In this document: positions 52,476-61,011 of the stretch, one piece after another
Layout: the number at the start of each line of letters is the position of its first letter
Position numbering within the stretch: position 1 is the stretch's first letter
NCBI RefSeq assembly: GCF_004001065.1
Contig: NZ_BIML01000002.1
Span: 186,001 to 250,000, forward strand
Source of the DNA: Paenibacillus xylaniclasticus
Lineage (GTDB): Bacteria > Bacillota > Bacilli > Paenibacillales > Paenibacillaceae
DNA: 64,000 nt
Reading direction: 5' to 3'
The notes under the pieces: generated by a model
The model's input: only the letters and a program-made list of their open reading frames with translations
Database searches by the model: none
Told to the model about the DNA's origin: nothing
Position numbers and translations under genes: made by a program

Positions 52476-53102
52476 TTACTGCTTGCTCGGTACGATCGAA
52501 ATGCGGTTAACCGGAACGTCGATGCCTTTCTCGATCGCATCCAGAATGAGCCGTTTCACCGTCGGATGCTCTGCCCCTTTGGCGACGACTAGAATGCCGC
52601 TAATTTTCGGTTTAATTTTCTTCATTACGATCGGAGACTGGTCGCCTGACGTCTCATACAAGACGATATTCCCGTTGTCGGATACGCTTGTCATATGCCG
52701 CCTTCCACCATTCTTGTCGCTTTCATCGGTTATTTGCTGTGACTTCTGCGTGTCAATGGCGTAGATGACCTCCTCGGTCGATTCGACCGATACGAGCACA
52801 TCTACCGTACCAACGCCGACGATTTTCTCTAAAATTTCCTTCAGCCGATTCTCAAGCGGCTGCTCGATGAGGGCAAATTCGGAATCGCTTCGATGCGTCG
52901 ATAAGGCTGGCACATCTGCTGCCGGCGGCGCGGCCGGACTGGCTGTCGGCTCAACCCCGTCGAATTTCAGATAGGAGTTCACGATCATTAGTGCTGCACC
53001 AATGCAGCCGATCAGAAGCAGCCATCTCATCGTGCGTATCCGCTTCGGACCTTTATCGCCTCCGCCGATCATTTTCTCCAGGCTGTCGAGCCATTTGGCC
53101 AC
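52476..53102 (-). CDS. spoIIIAG: Stage III sporulation protein AG
   Basis: A 208-residue ring-forming component of the SpoIIIA-SpoIIQ channel. One membrane helix (MRWLLLIGCIGAALMIVNSYL), then the outer ring-building domain with LENRLKEILEKIVGVGTVDVLVSVES (in part), an insert region (QQITDESDKNGG) and ISGILVVAKGAEHPTVKRLI. The start is GTG at 53102 with GAGGGGG. Follows spoIIIAF. Known in B. subtilis to form a large 30-subunit ring; that is family knowledge. Confidence 0.94.
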   Translation of the reverse strand: MAKWLDSLEKMIGGGDKGPKRIRTMRWLLLIGCIGAALMIVNSYLKFDGVEPTASPAAPPAADVPALSTHRSDSEFALIEQPLENRLKEILEKIVGVGTVDVLVSVESTEEVIYAIDTQKSQQITDESDKNGGRRHMTSVSDNGNIVLYETSGDQSPIVMKKIKPKISGILVVAKGAEHPTVKRLILDAIEKGIDVPVNRISIVPSKQ

Positions 53103-53144
53103 CGGTCATCCCCCTCTCCGCCAGTTTCGGCAGTATGTGCCGTA

Positions 53145-53840
53145 TTACGCTTCTGCCAACCTGATAACAATCTGGTCTGGAGCAATGCTCCATCCCTGAC
53201 GCAGCGCAAGCTCAATTTCATCCTTTACGGCAGGCTCGACCTGCGGCTCTTCTCGGCTGGCAGAGCCTTGCTGCAGCCTCGCTGCATCTGAATTTTCCGC
53301 GATGTCTACGTCTACTGCAATTTTGATTGGAGCTATCGCCATCTGATCTTGCGAAGTGGATGACTGCACGCTATCTTGTCCTTGATCCTCCGTTATTGGA
53401 AGTGTCACTTTCACCGCATCGATCGACTTCCCAGAAGAGTCGAGCGTAACCATCACCTGTGTCCCTTGCGTACTCAGTCTGCTGTTAAGCTCCAGCTCCA
53501 TCGCCGCCGCAAGCTGACGTTCCGTTAACGCTGAAGCCTGACGCTGCTGTTCCTCGCTAAGACGCTGTGCTTCCTTCGTTATGTCTTGCAAAGTCGGCAT
53601 TCTGACGTCATACCGGGCTCCTGCTTTTTCCCATTCATTCATACCGGCTTCCACCTGTGTATTGAAGTCTCCCTGAAAAACTTTAAGAAGCGGTGACAAT
53701 ATCGTCATCAGGACGATAAGGCCTACAACCAGCCTTGCATAACGCTGCATCGCTTTATTCGGCAGCAGTAAATCGACGATCGACGCCAGCAGAATAACGG
53801 TAATAATTTCTTTCAGCCAGCCGCTCAGCCAATCCAGCAT
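53145..53840 (-). CDS. spoIIIAF: Stage III sporulation protein AF
   Basis: A 231-residue membrane protein of the SpoIIIA complex. Two N-terminal membrane segments (LKEIITVILLASIVDLLLP and LVVGLIVLMTILSPLLKVF) are followed by a long soluble region with a coiled-coil-like stretch (TKEAQRLSEEQQRQASALTERQLAAAM in part) and a C-terminal domain resembling a ring-building fold. ATG has AGGAAG. It comes after spoIIIAE in the operon. Function beyond the complex is inferred. Confidence 0.92.
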   Translation of the reverse strand: MLDWLSGWLKEIITVILLASIVDLLLPNKAMQRYARLVVGLIVLMTILSPLLKVFQGDFNTQVEAGMNEWEKAGARYDVRMPTLQDITKEAQRLSEEQQRQASALTERQLAAAMELELNSRLSTQGTQVMVTLDSSGKSIDAVKVTLPITEDQGQDSVQSSTSQDQMAIAPIKIAVDVDIAENSDAARLQQGSASREEPQVEPAVKDEIELALRQGWSIAPDQIVIRLAEA

Positions 53841-53873
53841 GTTGGCTTCCTCCGAGATTGATTAATAAAACGT

Positions 53874-55142
53874 TCACCGCATCACGATGGCGGCATTGCC
53901 TGCGGTTAATATGACGGTCACCGCCAAAAAAAACATGAGCGCGACAGCCGCAAGAGCAGCGAATACATAAATCATCGTCTTGCCGATCGTCGCAAGGCAA
54001 GCGGCGATTGGGCTATCGCCGAGCGGCTGCATGACGGCAGCTGTGACGTTGTAGATCAGCGCGAGCGTTAATATTTTGAGTGCCGGGAACGCACACAGAA
54101 ACAGGAGAATAATAACGCCTGCGATGCCGACTGCATTTTTCACAAGCATAGAAGCGGAGATGACGGTGTCTGATGCATCGGAGAACATTTTGCCGACGAC
54201 CGGTACGAAATTGCCCGCTACGAACTTAGCTGTTCGAAGCGTTACTCCATCGGTCAGAGCTGCAGTCGCCCCTTGCACCGAGATCACGCCAAGGAACGTA
54301 CTAACAAGCACCCCTAACGTGCCGATGCCGATATTACGCAGCAGGTTCGCAAGCTGCGTCACCTTGAACTTGTCCGTCAATGCACTTGCAATATGCAGTA
54401 CAGCCGAGAAGAATAAGAGCGGGAATACGATCGTGTAAATTAACGTACCTACCGCATGGATCATAAAAACAATGACCGGGTGAAGCACTGTTACTGTCGC
54501 AATGCTTCCAACCGACGCGAGCAGCGTGAGCAGCAGTGGAACCATCGCCATCATGAATTGAATCATTCCGCCGATCGCATCTTTGGCATAGCCGATCGCA
54601 ACATTGAAGCTGTTAATGGCAAGGATGATGAGCACCATATAAGAGATGGCGTAGGCAACTTTGCTGACAGCGTTGCGCTCGAATGCATTTTGCAGCGTCT
54701 CTAGTATGGAGCTGAAAACCGCCAGCAGCACGATCGTTACAAGCAGCTTGCCATTGTACAACACTTCATGCAGCATATACTTGAGCAAACCAGCCAAAAC
54801 CGTCGTCAGCTTCAAGCTCTCGCCGCCCGGCATTATCATCTCGGCGAAGGATGGAAGATTCCGATCCGGGAAGTAACCACCGTATTCGTTGACAAGTCGG
54901 CTCCAATAGCTCTCAATCGGATCGGCGTTCAATTCTGCCGCCTGCTCCTTGGCTAGCCGTTCGGACAGCCCATGATCCGAAGGCAGCGTGCTTTGACTAT
55001 CCGATGGAGGAGGAACACCGCCGACAGGCCCGCTCGATTGTGCTGCTGCGAACGCCGCATGCGATGTGGTAAAGATAACCCATAATAGTACGACCAATGC
55101 GACCAACCTTCGGGCGGCGACTCGATTGTTCATCATCGTCAT
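53874..55142 (-). CDS. spoIIIAE: Stage III sporulation protein AE
   Basis: A 422-residue polytopic membrane protein, the largest of the SpoIIIA group, likely part of the channel in the mother-cell membrane. An N-terminal signal-like helix (RLVALVVLLWVIFTTSHAAFA) is followed by a soluble stretch (residues 30-110) and about seven membrane helices, with the conserved ASVGSIATVTVLHPVIVF, FLGVISVQGATAALTDGVTL and KFVAGNFVPVVGKMFSDASD in family position. ATG overlaps no gene; the SD (GGGAGGGTG) lies after the spoIIIAD stop. Confidence 0.95.
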   Translation of the reverse strand: MTMMNNRVAARRLVALVVLLWVIFTTSHAAFAAAQSSGPVGGVPPPSDSQSTLPSDHGLSERLAKEQAAELNADPIESYWSRLVNEYGGYFPDRNLPSFAEMIMPGGESLKLTTVLAGLLKYMLHEVLYNGKLLVTIVLLAVFSSILETLQNAFERNAVSKVAYAISYMVLIILAINSFNVAIGYAKDAIGGMIQFMMAMVPLLLTLLASVGSIATVTVLHPVIVFMIHAVGTLIYTIVFPLLFFSAVLHIASALTDKFKVTQLANLLRNIGIGTLGVLVSTFLGVISVQGATAALTDGVTLRTAKFVAGNFVPVVGKMFSDASDTVISASMLVKNAVGIAGVIILLFLCAFPALKILTLALIYNVTAAVMQPLGDSPIAACLATIGKTMIYVFAALAAVALMFFLAVTVILTAGNAAIVMR

Positions 55143-55146
55143 CCTC

Positions 55147-55542
55147 TCACCCTCCCGGCGGCATTAAGCCGAGCACCGTCTCGACGATGACATGGATGAT
55201 CGGCACGGCCATAACGAGAATGAGCACCTTGCCGGCGAATTCGATCTTGGAGGCGATTCCCTCTTGTCCAGCATCCCGCACGATTTGGGCGCCGAATTCG
55301 GCAATATACGCGATCCCAATAATTTTTAATATCGTCTTCAAATAAATCGATGGAATGCCTGTCTGTTCCGCCAGCCGTTCCAGCATCGAGATGACGGCAT
55401 CGATTCGTTCGATAACGTAGAGGAAGATGAACAGTCCGGTAAAAGCCGCCAGCAAAAAAGCGAACATCGGCTTCTGCTCGCGAACGACGAGGATGAGGAC
55501 AGTAGCGATCAACCCAAGTCCGACGATCTGAATGATTTCCAA
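55147..55542 (-). CDS. spoIIIAD: Stage III sporulation protein AD
   Basis: A 131-residue membrane protein, about four helices (IIQIVGLGLIATVLILVV; FAFLLAAFTGLFIFLYVI; YLKTILKIIGIAYIAEFGAQI in part; VLILVMAVPIIHVIVETVL), related to small export-pore subunits of secretion systems. It is part of the SpoIIIA channel. The start is TTG at 55542 with AGGTGA upstream. It stands between spoIIIAC and spoIIIAE. Confidence 0.94.
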   Translation of the reverse strand: MEIIQIVGLGLIATVLILVVREQKPMFAFLLAAFTGLFIFLYVIERIDAVISMLERLAEQTGIPSIYLKTILKIIGIAYIAEFGAQIVRDAGQEGIASKIEFAGKVLILVMAVPIIHVIVETVLGLMPPGG

Positions 55543-55601
55543 TCCCGTTCACCTGCCCCGCACCCGTTCTACCGCATGATGCGCCGTCCGATTAGTTACA
55601 T

Positions 55602-55805
55602 TCACTGGAATAAGAAGATCGTCTTAATTTCTTGAAACAATTCGTTCAGAAGCCGGACGACCATGAATAGCACGACGACAAAACCGATTACTGTTACCCA
55701 ATGCGCCATATCTTCCTTGCCCATCTGCTTCAAAACAGTATGAATCATCGCGATGATGATGCCGATGCCGGCGATTTGAAATATAGCGCTCACATCGATA
55801 TTCAT
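55602..55805 (-). CDS. spoIIIAC: Stage III sporulation protein AC
   Basis: A 67-residue membrane protein with two helices (AIFQIAGIGIIIAMIHTVL and WVTVIGFVVVLFMVVRLL), joined by KQMGKEDMAH, as in the family. Likely a pore subunit together with SpoIIIAD. ATG 55805 has GGGGTG upstream. Length is typical (68 in B. subtilis). Confidence 0.94.
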   Translation of the reverse strand: MNIDVSAIFQIAGIGIIIAMIHTVLKQMGKEDMAHWVTVIGFVVVLFMVVRLLNELFQEIKTIFLFQ

Positions 55806-55820
55806 GTGTGCGGCACCCCA

Positions 55821-56342
55821 CTAAACCATCAATATGACGACGAGAGCGGCAAGCAATAGGCCAAGACTTCTGCTCATCTTCTCGTACTTCGATTGTTCGT
55901 CCTTCGCTGCATCTTCCTCCGCCTTTAACTGTACAGCCGCCAAACGTAAATGCTTGAGCTGGTCGTCCTTGTCGCTTATTCCGAGCGTTGATCCGAGCCG
56001 CAATGCCACCTTCAGCTCTGGTTCCCGCATTGCCGTCGCCGGCCAGCCGGCACGCATGGCCGACTCCCAGCATTCGCGGAACGTCCGCCCATCCCCTAAA
56101 CCGAGCTCATCAGCCGCTGCTTGAAGCAATCGGCTAATCGGCTGCTCCGCGCTGGCAGCGGTGTTTCGAAGAGCTTCCGGAAGCGGGGTTCTGCCGTACA
56201 CAATCTCGGTCTCCAGTCTCTGAAGCGAGCCTGACAGCTGCCGAATTTGTTTTGGACGGTCTGCATAGCGAGCAGCCTGCAGGAAGCCGATCAGCGTGCC
56301 TGCGAACAATACGAGTGCGGCGCCGATTAGTTTAACGAGCAT
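55821..56342 (-). CDS. spoIIIAB: Stage III sporulation protein AB
   Basis: A 173-residue protein with an N-terminal membrane helix (LIGAALVLFAGTLIGFLQA) and a C-terminal one (LGLLLAALVVILMV); the middle is helical, with IRQLSGSLQRLETEIVYGRTPLPEALRN in part. Distant relatives are GspF-like platform proteins. It overlaps the spoIIIAA end by 11 nt, so the ATPase and platform are made together. Confidence 0.92.
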   Translation of the reverse strand: MLVKLIGAALVLFAGTLIGFLQAARYADRPKQIRQLSGSLQRLETEIVYGRTPLPEALRNTAASAEQPISRLLQAAADELGLGDGRTFRECWESAMRAGWPATAMREPELKVALRLGSTLGISDKDDQLKHLRLAAVQLKAEEDAAKDEQSKYEKMSRSLGLLLAALVVILMV

Positions 56343-57399
56343 TCATATCACCTGCTGCGGGCCATGAAGTAGGTTCGCGAGGCGCCGCTGGCGAATGACC
56401 TGCCGTTCGGGTCGGTGCACCAGCAGCGCTTGCAGACGATGCTGCAGCGGAATGCTCTAAATCAATCACTCTGGAAGCAAGTCCGTCTTTCGTGCGCCGC
56501 AGCACGACGCCGCGAGCAAATGCGTTGTCCTGCAGCAGACGGCGGATAGCCGGCCTCGCCGCAGCTTCCTGCCAGCTGCCTGCGTGCGCAGTTGCAATGA
56601 CGGCTACACCAGCCCGGGCTGCTTCACGAATCGCCTCTACATCCTCGTCACGACCAATTTCGTCAACGACGAGAACTTCCGGCGACATGGATCGAATCAT
56701 CATCATCATTCCTTCCGCCTTCGGACATGCATCCATCACATCGGTTCGCGGACCGACGTCGAACGTCGGCACGCCTCGTACGCAGGCCGCAATTTCTGAA
56801 CGCTCGTCCACAATGCCGACTTTACGTCCCGGCCATCCCTCCGCATGCGGTAAACGCCACCTCCCGTAGCTGACAGCTCTAGCTAAATCTCGAATAAATG
56901 TTGTCTTCCCTTGCCGGGGCGCTCCGATTATTAGCGTTGACGAGATCGTTTGTCTATAGCGGTCAATCAGCATCGGCAACACAGGCAGCGACACGCCCGC
57001 AGCATCCCTTGCAATCCGGACGTTGAAGCCTCCTATGTCACGAATACTTCGAACTTTACCATCCTCTAGCACCGTCCGCCCGGCAAGCCCAATGCGATGA
57101 CCACCTTCGACTGTAATGTAGCCTCGGCGCAGCTCCTCTTCCATGGCATACACGGAATGGTTCGTCATTCTTTCCAGCAGCCTTCGGCACATATCCGCTG
57201 ATGGCTTAATAGCACCGTCCGGACTGTTCTGCAGCTTACCTCCTGGCGTAACGAAAGCCGAGCCTCCGCCTGTCCACACTTCGAGCGGACGATTTTCCCG
57301 AATGCGAATTTCTTCTAGTCCGTCCATAACCGAAGCAGGCAGTCGGGAAAGCGCCTCTGACAGCTCCGTTGGCAGCAGATACGATATCCGACCCAGCAT
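56332..57399 (-). CDS. spoIIIAA: Stage III sporulation protein AA, ATPase
   Basis: A 355-residue secretion-type ATPase of the SpoIIIA complex. Walker A is GAPRQGKTT (159-167); Walker B is EVLVVDEIGRDED near 240-252; MTNHSVYAMEEELRRGYITVEGGHRIG, quoted in part, is the conserved N-terminal block. The C-terminal 35 residues (from SAAASSASAAG) are Ala/Pro-rich and look like a low-complexity extension. A SigE promoter lies about 50-75 nt upstream. First of the eight-gene operon. Confidence 0.95.
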   Translation of the reverse strand: MLGRISYLLPTELSEALSRLPASVMDGLEEIRIRENRPLEVWTGGGSAFVTPGGKLQNSPDGAIKPSADMCRRLLERMTNHSVYAMEEELRRGYITVEGGHRIGLAGRTVLEDGKVRSIRDIGGFNVRIARDAAGVSLPVLPMLIDRYRQTISSTLIIGAPRQGKTTFIRDLARAVSYGRWRLPHAEGWPGRKVGIVDERSEIAACVRGVPTFDVGPRTDVMDACPKAEGMMMMIRSMSPEVLVVDEIGRDEDVEAIREAARAGVAVIATAHAGSWQEAAARPAIRRLLQDNAFARGVVLRRTKDGLASRVIDLEHSAAASSASAAGAPTRTAGHSPAAPREPTSWPAAGDMNAR

Positions 57400-57446
57400 A
57401 CGCCCCCCACTCCTCTCTCGATGTTTGTCCTCGTCTCTGTTGTTTC

Positions 57447-57475
57447 ATATGTATGTCCCAGAGCGAATAATATGA
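57447..57475 (-). promoter_or_regulatory. SigE promoter of the spoIIIA operon
   Basis: TCATATT, a 13-bp spacer and CATACATA on the minus strand match the SigE consensus closely. In B. subtilis the operon is transcribed by SigE in the mother cell. Confidence 0.7.
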
Positions 57476-57529
57476 CGACAGTAACGCGTTATAATACGAT
57501 TTTTATAGAGGCGACCGTTCGATAGATTG

Positions 57530-57799
57530 CTATTTTTTAAGAACACCGATCAATAGGCAGCCGATTCCGGCTGTAATCCATGCCAGCTTGCCAAATGATA
57601 CCTTATCCGCCAAGCCTACCAATCCGATCGTCGTCGTCGCGATCAGGATGACCGGGCCCACTAGCGCCAGCGAAGAATTGACGAGCAGTGCCCTGTCTAT
57701 TTGGTTAAGCTTCAGCATCAGAAGCGCTGCGCACAGCTCGATCGAGCCGGACAAAATGCGAAGCGTCGCCATACTGAGCACGATTTTGTTCAGCATCAT
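57530..57799 (-). CDS. DUF2619 family membrane protein (YqhV-like)
   Basis: An 89-residue protein with three hydrophobic segments (LRILSGSIELCAALLML; LVGPVILIATTTIGLVGLA; LAWITAGIGCLLIGVL), matching YqhV. In B. subtilis yqhV lies between spoIIIAA and efp, as here (with comB and aspartokinase added). The ATG pair at 57799 follows GGGGAG. Function unknown. Confidence 0.85.
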   Translation of the reverse strand: MMLNKIVLSMATLRILSGSIELCAALLMLKLNQIDRALLVNSSLALVGPVILIATTTIGLVGLADKVSFGKLAWITAGIGCLLIGVLKK

Positions 57800-57900
57800 T
57801 TTCTCCCCCAATTCTTTTAAGTTAAAGCTCCAAATACTCTTTATTCAGCCTATGCACGCATGTCCGAATTTAGGCCGGGGACACCAGCCTAGAGCCATCT

Positions 57901-57928
57901 GCATATATTGCTAGCGTGACCATACACC
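57901..57928 (+). promoter_or_regulatory. SigE-like promoter of comB
   Basis: GCATATA, a 13-bp spacer and CATACACC on the plus strand fit the SigE consensus at nearly all positions. Transcription would begin about 55 nt before comB. Confidence 0.6.
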
Positions 57929-57990
57929 AGCATGGTCGGAGCGCACGTCCAGCACACAAGCTGGCGTTCTTGGAAAGGCGGATTCAAAGC

Positions 57991-58698
57991 ATGCAGGTTG
58001 GAGTAATTGCGAGCGTCAATGAGGCGCGCACCGACCGGTTCACGCACCGGACGGCTATCGTAATCGATGTGCTCCGCGCAACAAGCACTATGGTTGCCGC
58101 TCTAGAAGCAGGTGTAGCCGGGATCATTCCGACAGAGACAGTGCTAGAAGCGAAGGCACTACATCGCCCGGGAGATCTGCTCGGCGGAGAACGGTTCTGC
58201 CGTAAAATAACGGGATTCGATCTTGGTAATTCACCGCAGGAATACAAAGCCGAAATGGTCAAAGGCAAAAGGCTAGTGCTTACGACAACGAACGGCACCC
58301 GTGCCGTTATGAAGTCGTTGCGCGCGGATAACGTGCTGGCCGGCGCAATCGTCAATGCAGCAGCTTGCGCTAGAACAATTGTAGAGCTGCGAAGGGATGC
58401 GATTTTGTTATGTGCAGGAAGTCATGATGAGTTCGCGGTTGAGGACGGTTTATGTGCAGGATTGCTGCTTGACAGGCTCGAAGCACTTATCGGCCAGCCT
58501 GTTGAGACCGACGACCTCGGCATAGCAATGCTCGCCTTCTACAGAGAGCGCCGGAACGCCATTGCCGAGACGGTCTCCAGCGGTATGACAGGAAGAAGAT
58601 TAATTAAGATGGGATTAGGCTCTGATATCGACTGGTGCTCAACCGTCGACTCCAGCAGCATCGTCCCTCGCCTTAACGGCGATTGGATGACGAAGTAA
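57991..58698 (+). CDS. comB: 2-phosphosulfolactate phosphatase ComB
   Basis: A 235-residue enzyme that removes phosphate from 2-phosphosulfolactate. It shows the family blocks AIVIDVLRATSTMVAALEAG, GGERFCRKITGFDLGNSPQEY, LVLTTTNGTRAV and LCAGSHDEFAVEDGLCAGLLL, partly quoted. In methanogens it serves coenzyme M; in Bacillus the paralogue YitC helps make sulfolactate stored in spores. An ATG at 57916 is in frame, but 57991 has AAGGCGG and fits homologues. The synthase ComA is not in this window. A SigE-like promoter suggests mother-cell expression. Confidence 0.9.
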   Translation: MQVGVIASVNEARTDRFTHRTAIVIDVLRATSTMVAALEAGVAGIIPTETVLEAKALHRPGDLLGGERFCRKITGFDLGNSPQEYKAEMVKGKRLVLTTTNGTRAVMKSLRADNVLAGAIVNAAACARTIVELRRDAILLCAGSHDEFAVEDGLCAGLLLDRLEALIGQPVETDDLGIAMLAFYRERRNAIAETVSSGMTGRRLIKMGLGSDIDWCSTVDSSSIVPRLNGDWMTK

Positions 58699-58761
58699 GT
58701 TCTTATGGGCTGGCCGTCCGTTTATTAGGATGGCTTATTTCTTTAAACTTGGAGGAAGATA

Positions 58762-58789
58762 AAATAGGTGCCTTCCGGCACCTATTTCT
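58762..58789 (+). terminator. Hairpin after comB, probable terminator
   Basis: AAATAGGTGCC, TTCC, GGCACCTATTT is a perfect 11-bp stem-loop, 64 nt past the comB stop, followed by a short T-rich stretch. A second small stem (CCATAAGG/CCTTATGG) is at about 58856-58877. Confidence 0.6.
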
Positions 58790-58891
58790 CGCTATCACGC
58801 TCGCTTCGCGCTCCGTAAGTGCCAACGACCGAATAAAATGGTTCGCGCAGAGAGCCATAAGGGCGCTGCCTTATGGTAAAAAAACTAACAC

Positions 58892-58932
58892 AAAAAGCTC
58901 TGCAAAGTCATATTCCATGACCATTGCAGAGC
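58892..58932 (-). terminator. Terminator after aspartokinase
   Basis: GCTCTGCAA and TTGCAGAGC, with an inner GTCAT/ATGAC pair, are followed by five T residues on the minus strand. Confidence 0.75.
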
Positions 58933-58966
58933 CTTCATAAAGCTGCAATACCTATTAAAATTTCAA

Positions 58967-59485
58967 TTAACGGCGCTCGGAAGGACCGCCGACGAATGCT
59001 TGCTCAGCCGTATCAAGGCCGTAAGCCGTATGAAGCGCACGAACAACGTCGTTAAGCGGCTCTGCTGCAATAACGCACGAGCATTTGATTTCGGACGTGC
59101 TTACCATCTTGATGCTGACGCCAAGCTTCGAGATTGCATCGAACATCGTTGCTGCTACGCCAGGGTTGCTCACCATACCAGCGCCAACAATCGACACTTT
59201 CACGAGGTCATCCTCGGAGGTTGTCTCGCGGAACGGTACTTCGTTACGGATTCCATCGATAACAGCAAGCGCTTTGTCCTTGTCGCTCTTCGACAGCGTG
59301 AACGAGAAGTCCGCTTTACCTCCTTGAACACCGCTTTGCACGATAATGTCCACATCGATACCGTTGTTAGCCAGTGCACCGAATACTTTCGCCAGTACGC
59401 CTGGCACATCTTCAACGCCCAAAATACTGATTCTCGCTACGTTCTTGTCAAAAGCGATACCACTTACGACCACGCCTTGCTCCAT
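58967..59485 (-). CDS. Aspartokinase beta subunit from an internal start
   Basis: Within lysC, an in-frame ATG at 59485 (residue 246) is preceded by AAGGAGG at 8 nt. Translation would give 172 residues holding both ACT domains and no kinase domain. B. subtilis lysC has an internal start at the same residue giving the beta subunit of the alpha2beta2 enzyme. The internal SD seen here supports the same arrangement; actual use is inferred. Confidence 0.6.
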   Translation of the reverse strand: MEQGVVVSGIAFDKNVARISILGVEDVPGVLAKVFGALANNGIDVDIIVQSGVQGGKADFSFTLSKSDKDKALAVIDGIRNEVPFRETTSEDDLVKVSIVGAGMVSNPGVAATMFDAISKLGVSIKMVSTSEIKCSCVIAAEPLNDVVRALHTAYGLDTAEQAFVGGPSERR

Positions 59486-60220
59486 GACCGCTTCCTCCTT
59501 CACCGTCGTACCTTCATTCTGATTAAAACTGGAACGCACAACCAGCTTCACATTATTATGCTTTGCGTATTCTACCGCGCGCGGATGAAGGACAGCCGCG
59601 CCAAGATGCGCGAGCTCCAGCATCTCATCATACGAAATCTCTTTCAGCTTACGAGCACATTTCACGACACGCGGGTCAGTCGAATAGACACCGTCTACAT
59701 CTGTGAAAATTTCGCATACATCCGCATTAATAGCAGCGGCAAGCGCAACGGCCGTCGTATCCGAGCCGCCGCGGCCGAGCGTCGTAATTTCACCAGCTTC
59801 CGTCATCCCTTGGAATCCGGCAACAATGACAATCTGACCATTATCGAGCGCATTGAATATCCGCTCCGGACGAATGTCGGTAATACGTGCCTTCGTGTGA
59901 ACCGCTTCCGTGAAAATTCCCGCTTGCCATCCCGTGTACGAGACAGCCTCATGACCAAGCGAATGTATCGTCATCGACAAGAGCGCGACCGAAATCTGCT
60001 CTCCCGTCGTAAGAAGCATATCCATCTCGCGAGCCGGCGGATTCGGGTTCAATTGCTTGGATTGATCGATTAGATCATCCGTCGTATCTCCCATTGCAGA
60101 GACTACGACAACAACGCGGTTACCCGCTTCCTTCGTTTGCACAATCCGTTGTGCTACCTTTTGCATCCGTTCCGTTGTGCCGACGGAGCTGCCGCCGAAT
60201 TTCATCACAATCAACGACAA
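58967..60220 (-). CDS. lysC: Aspartokinase (LysC type, alpha subunit)
   Basis: A 417-residue kinase opening the aspartate pathway to lysine, threonine and methionine. Kinase domain: IVMKFGGSSVGTTERM, LLTTGEQISVALLSM, TTLGRGGSDTTAVALAAA and FTDVDGVYSTDPRVV. Two ACT domains follow (RISILGVEDVPGVLAKVFGALA and VSIVGAGMVSNPGVAATMFDAI, in parts). The start is TTG at 60220 with GGGAGTG. An internal ATG at residue 246 has its own strong SD, so a beta subunit is likely made. Length fits the lysine-sensitive aspartokinase II. No riboswitch is seen upstream. Confidence 0.92.
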   Translation of the reverse strand: MSLIVMKFGGSSVGTTERMQKVAQRIVQTKEAGNRVVVVVSAMGDTTDDLIDQSKQLNPNPPAREMDMLLTTGEQISVALLSMTIHSLGHEAVSYTGWQAGIFTEAVHTKARITDIRPERIFNALDNGQIVIVAGFQGMTEAGEITTLGRGGSDTTAVALAAAINADVCEIFTDVDGVYSTDPRVVKCARKLKEISYDEMLELAHLGAAVLHPRAVEYAKHNNVKLVVRSSFNQNEGTTVKEEAVMEQGVVVSGIAFDKNVARISILGVEDVPGVLAKVFGALANNGIDVDIIVQSGVQGGKADFSFTLSKSDKDKALAVIDGIRNEVPFRETTSEDDLVKVSIVGAGMVSNPGVAATMFDAISKLGVSIKMVSTSEIKCSCVIAAEPLNDVVRALHTAYGLDTAEQAFVGGPSERR

Positions 60221-60301
60221 AGCTGTTCACTCCCAACCTTGACATTAGCATACAAGTCAATATTATAGCATATGTCCTATGATTCCGTGTACTGTAACCT
60301 A

Positions 60302-60334
60302 CAAAAAAAGCGACCCGGAGTGGTCCGGACCGCT
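60302..60334 (-). terminator. Terminator after efp
   Basis: GCGGTCCGGA, loop CCAC, TCCGGGTCGC, then seven T residues on the minus strand: a strong intrinsic terminator 16 nt past the efp stop. Confidence 0.85.
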
Positions 60335-60349
60335 TGCATGGTGAAATAC

Positions 60350-60907
60350 CTATGCGCGGGAAATATATTTGCCGTCGCGCGTATCGATAAGCAGAACGTC
60401 GCCTTCGTTAATGAACATCGGAACTTGTACGGAAAGACCCGTCTCCAGCTTAGCAGCCTTCGTCGCATTCGTCGCCGTGTTGCCTTTAACGCCTGGCTCC
60501 GTTTCTGTTACTTTGAGCTCAACGCTCGTTGGCATCGTAATACCGATAATTTCGCCTTGATAGCTTGCAATGTTAACGTTCATGTTCTCTTTAAGGAAGT
60601 TCAGCTCCCATTCGAGCTGTTTCTTATCGAGAGTGAACTGGTCATACGTCTCATTGTCCATGAACGTATATTCACTGCCGGAGTTGTACAGATATTGTAC
60701 TTCACGGTTGTCAATTTGAGCACGGCCGATTGTCTCACCCGCACGGAACGTTTTTTCTACCGTGTTGCCGTTACGCAGGTTTTTGAGCTTGGAGCGTACG
60801 AATGCCGCGCCTTTACCTGGTTTAACGTGTTGGAACTCAAGAACCGTAAAAATTTCGCCTTCCACTTCTACCGTAAGGCCTGTTTTGAAATCGTTAACTG
60901 AAATCAC
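60350..60907 (-). CDS. efp: Elongation factor P
   Basis: A 185-residue translation factor that rescues ribosomes stalled at Pro-Pro. Domain I has the modified-Lys loop [14 protein letters not shown], with Lys32; domains II and III include [19 protein letters not shown] (part) and [26 protein letters not shown] (part), typical of EF-P. GTG start at 60907 with AGGAGGG. Downstream of the Xaa-Pro peptidase, as in B. subtilis (yqhT-efp). Confidence 0.96.
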   Translation of the reverse strand: MISVNDFKTGLTVEVEGEIFTVLEFQHVKPGKGAAFVRSKLKNLRNGNTVEKTFRAGETIGRAQIDNREVQYLYNSGSEYTFMDNETYDQFTLDKKQLEWELNFLKENMNVNIASYQGEIIGITMPTSVELKVTETEPGVKGNTATNATKAAKLETGLSVQVPMFINEGDVLLIDTRDGKYISRA

Positions 60908-61011
60908 AGCTTATGTCCCTCCTAATAATGTGCGAAGCCTGCAGCCAACTTCGGTGCAAACCTTCCTTATATCGGTGTCCGTCATCCTACGGAGCAGTCA
61001 ACTCCAGCTCG

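Noticed and set aside
59000-60073. 357-codon open frame on the plus strand
   Set aside because: It is antisense to lysC, which has full kinase and ACT motifs. The protein is rich in Arg, His and Cys with no known motif, typical of a shadow frame.
60221-60301. Lysine riboswitch before aspartokinase
   Set aside because: Only about 80 nt of AT-rich leader is available and none of the L-box conserved blocks are seen.
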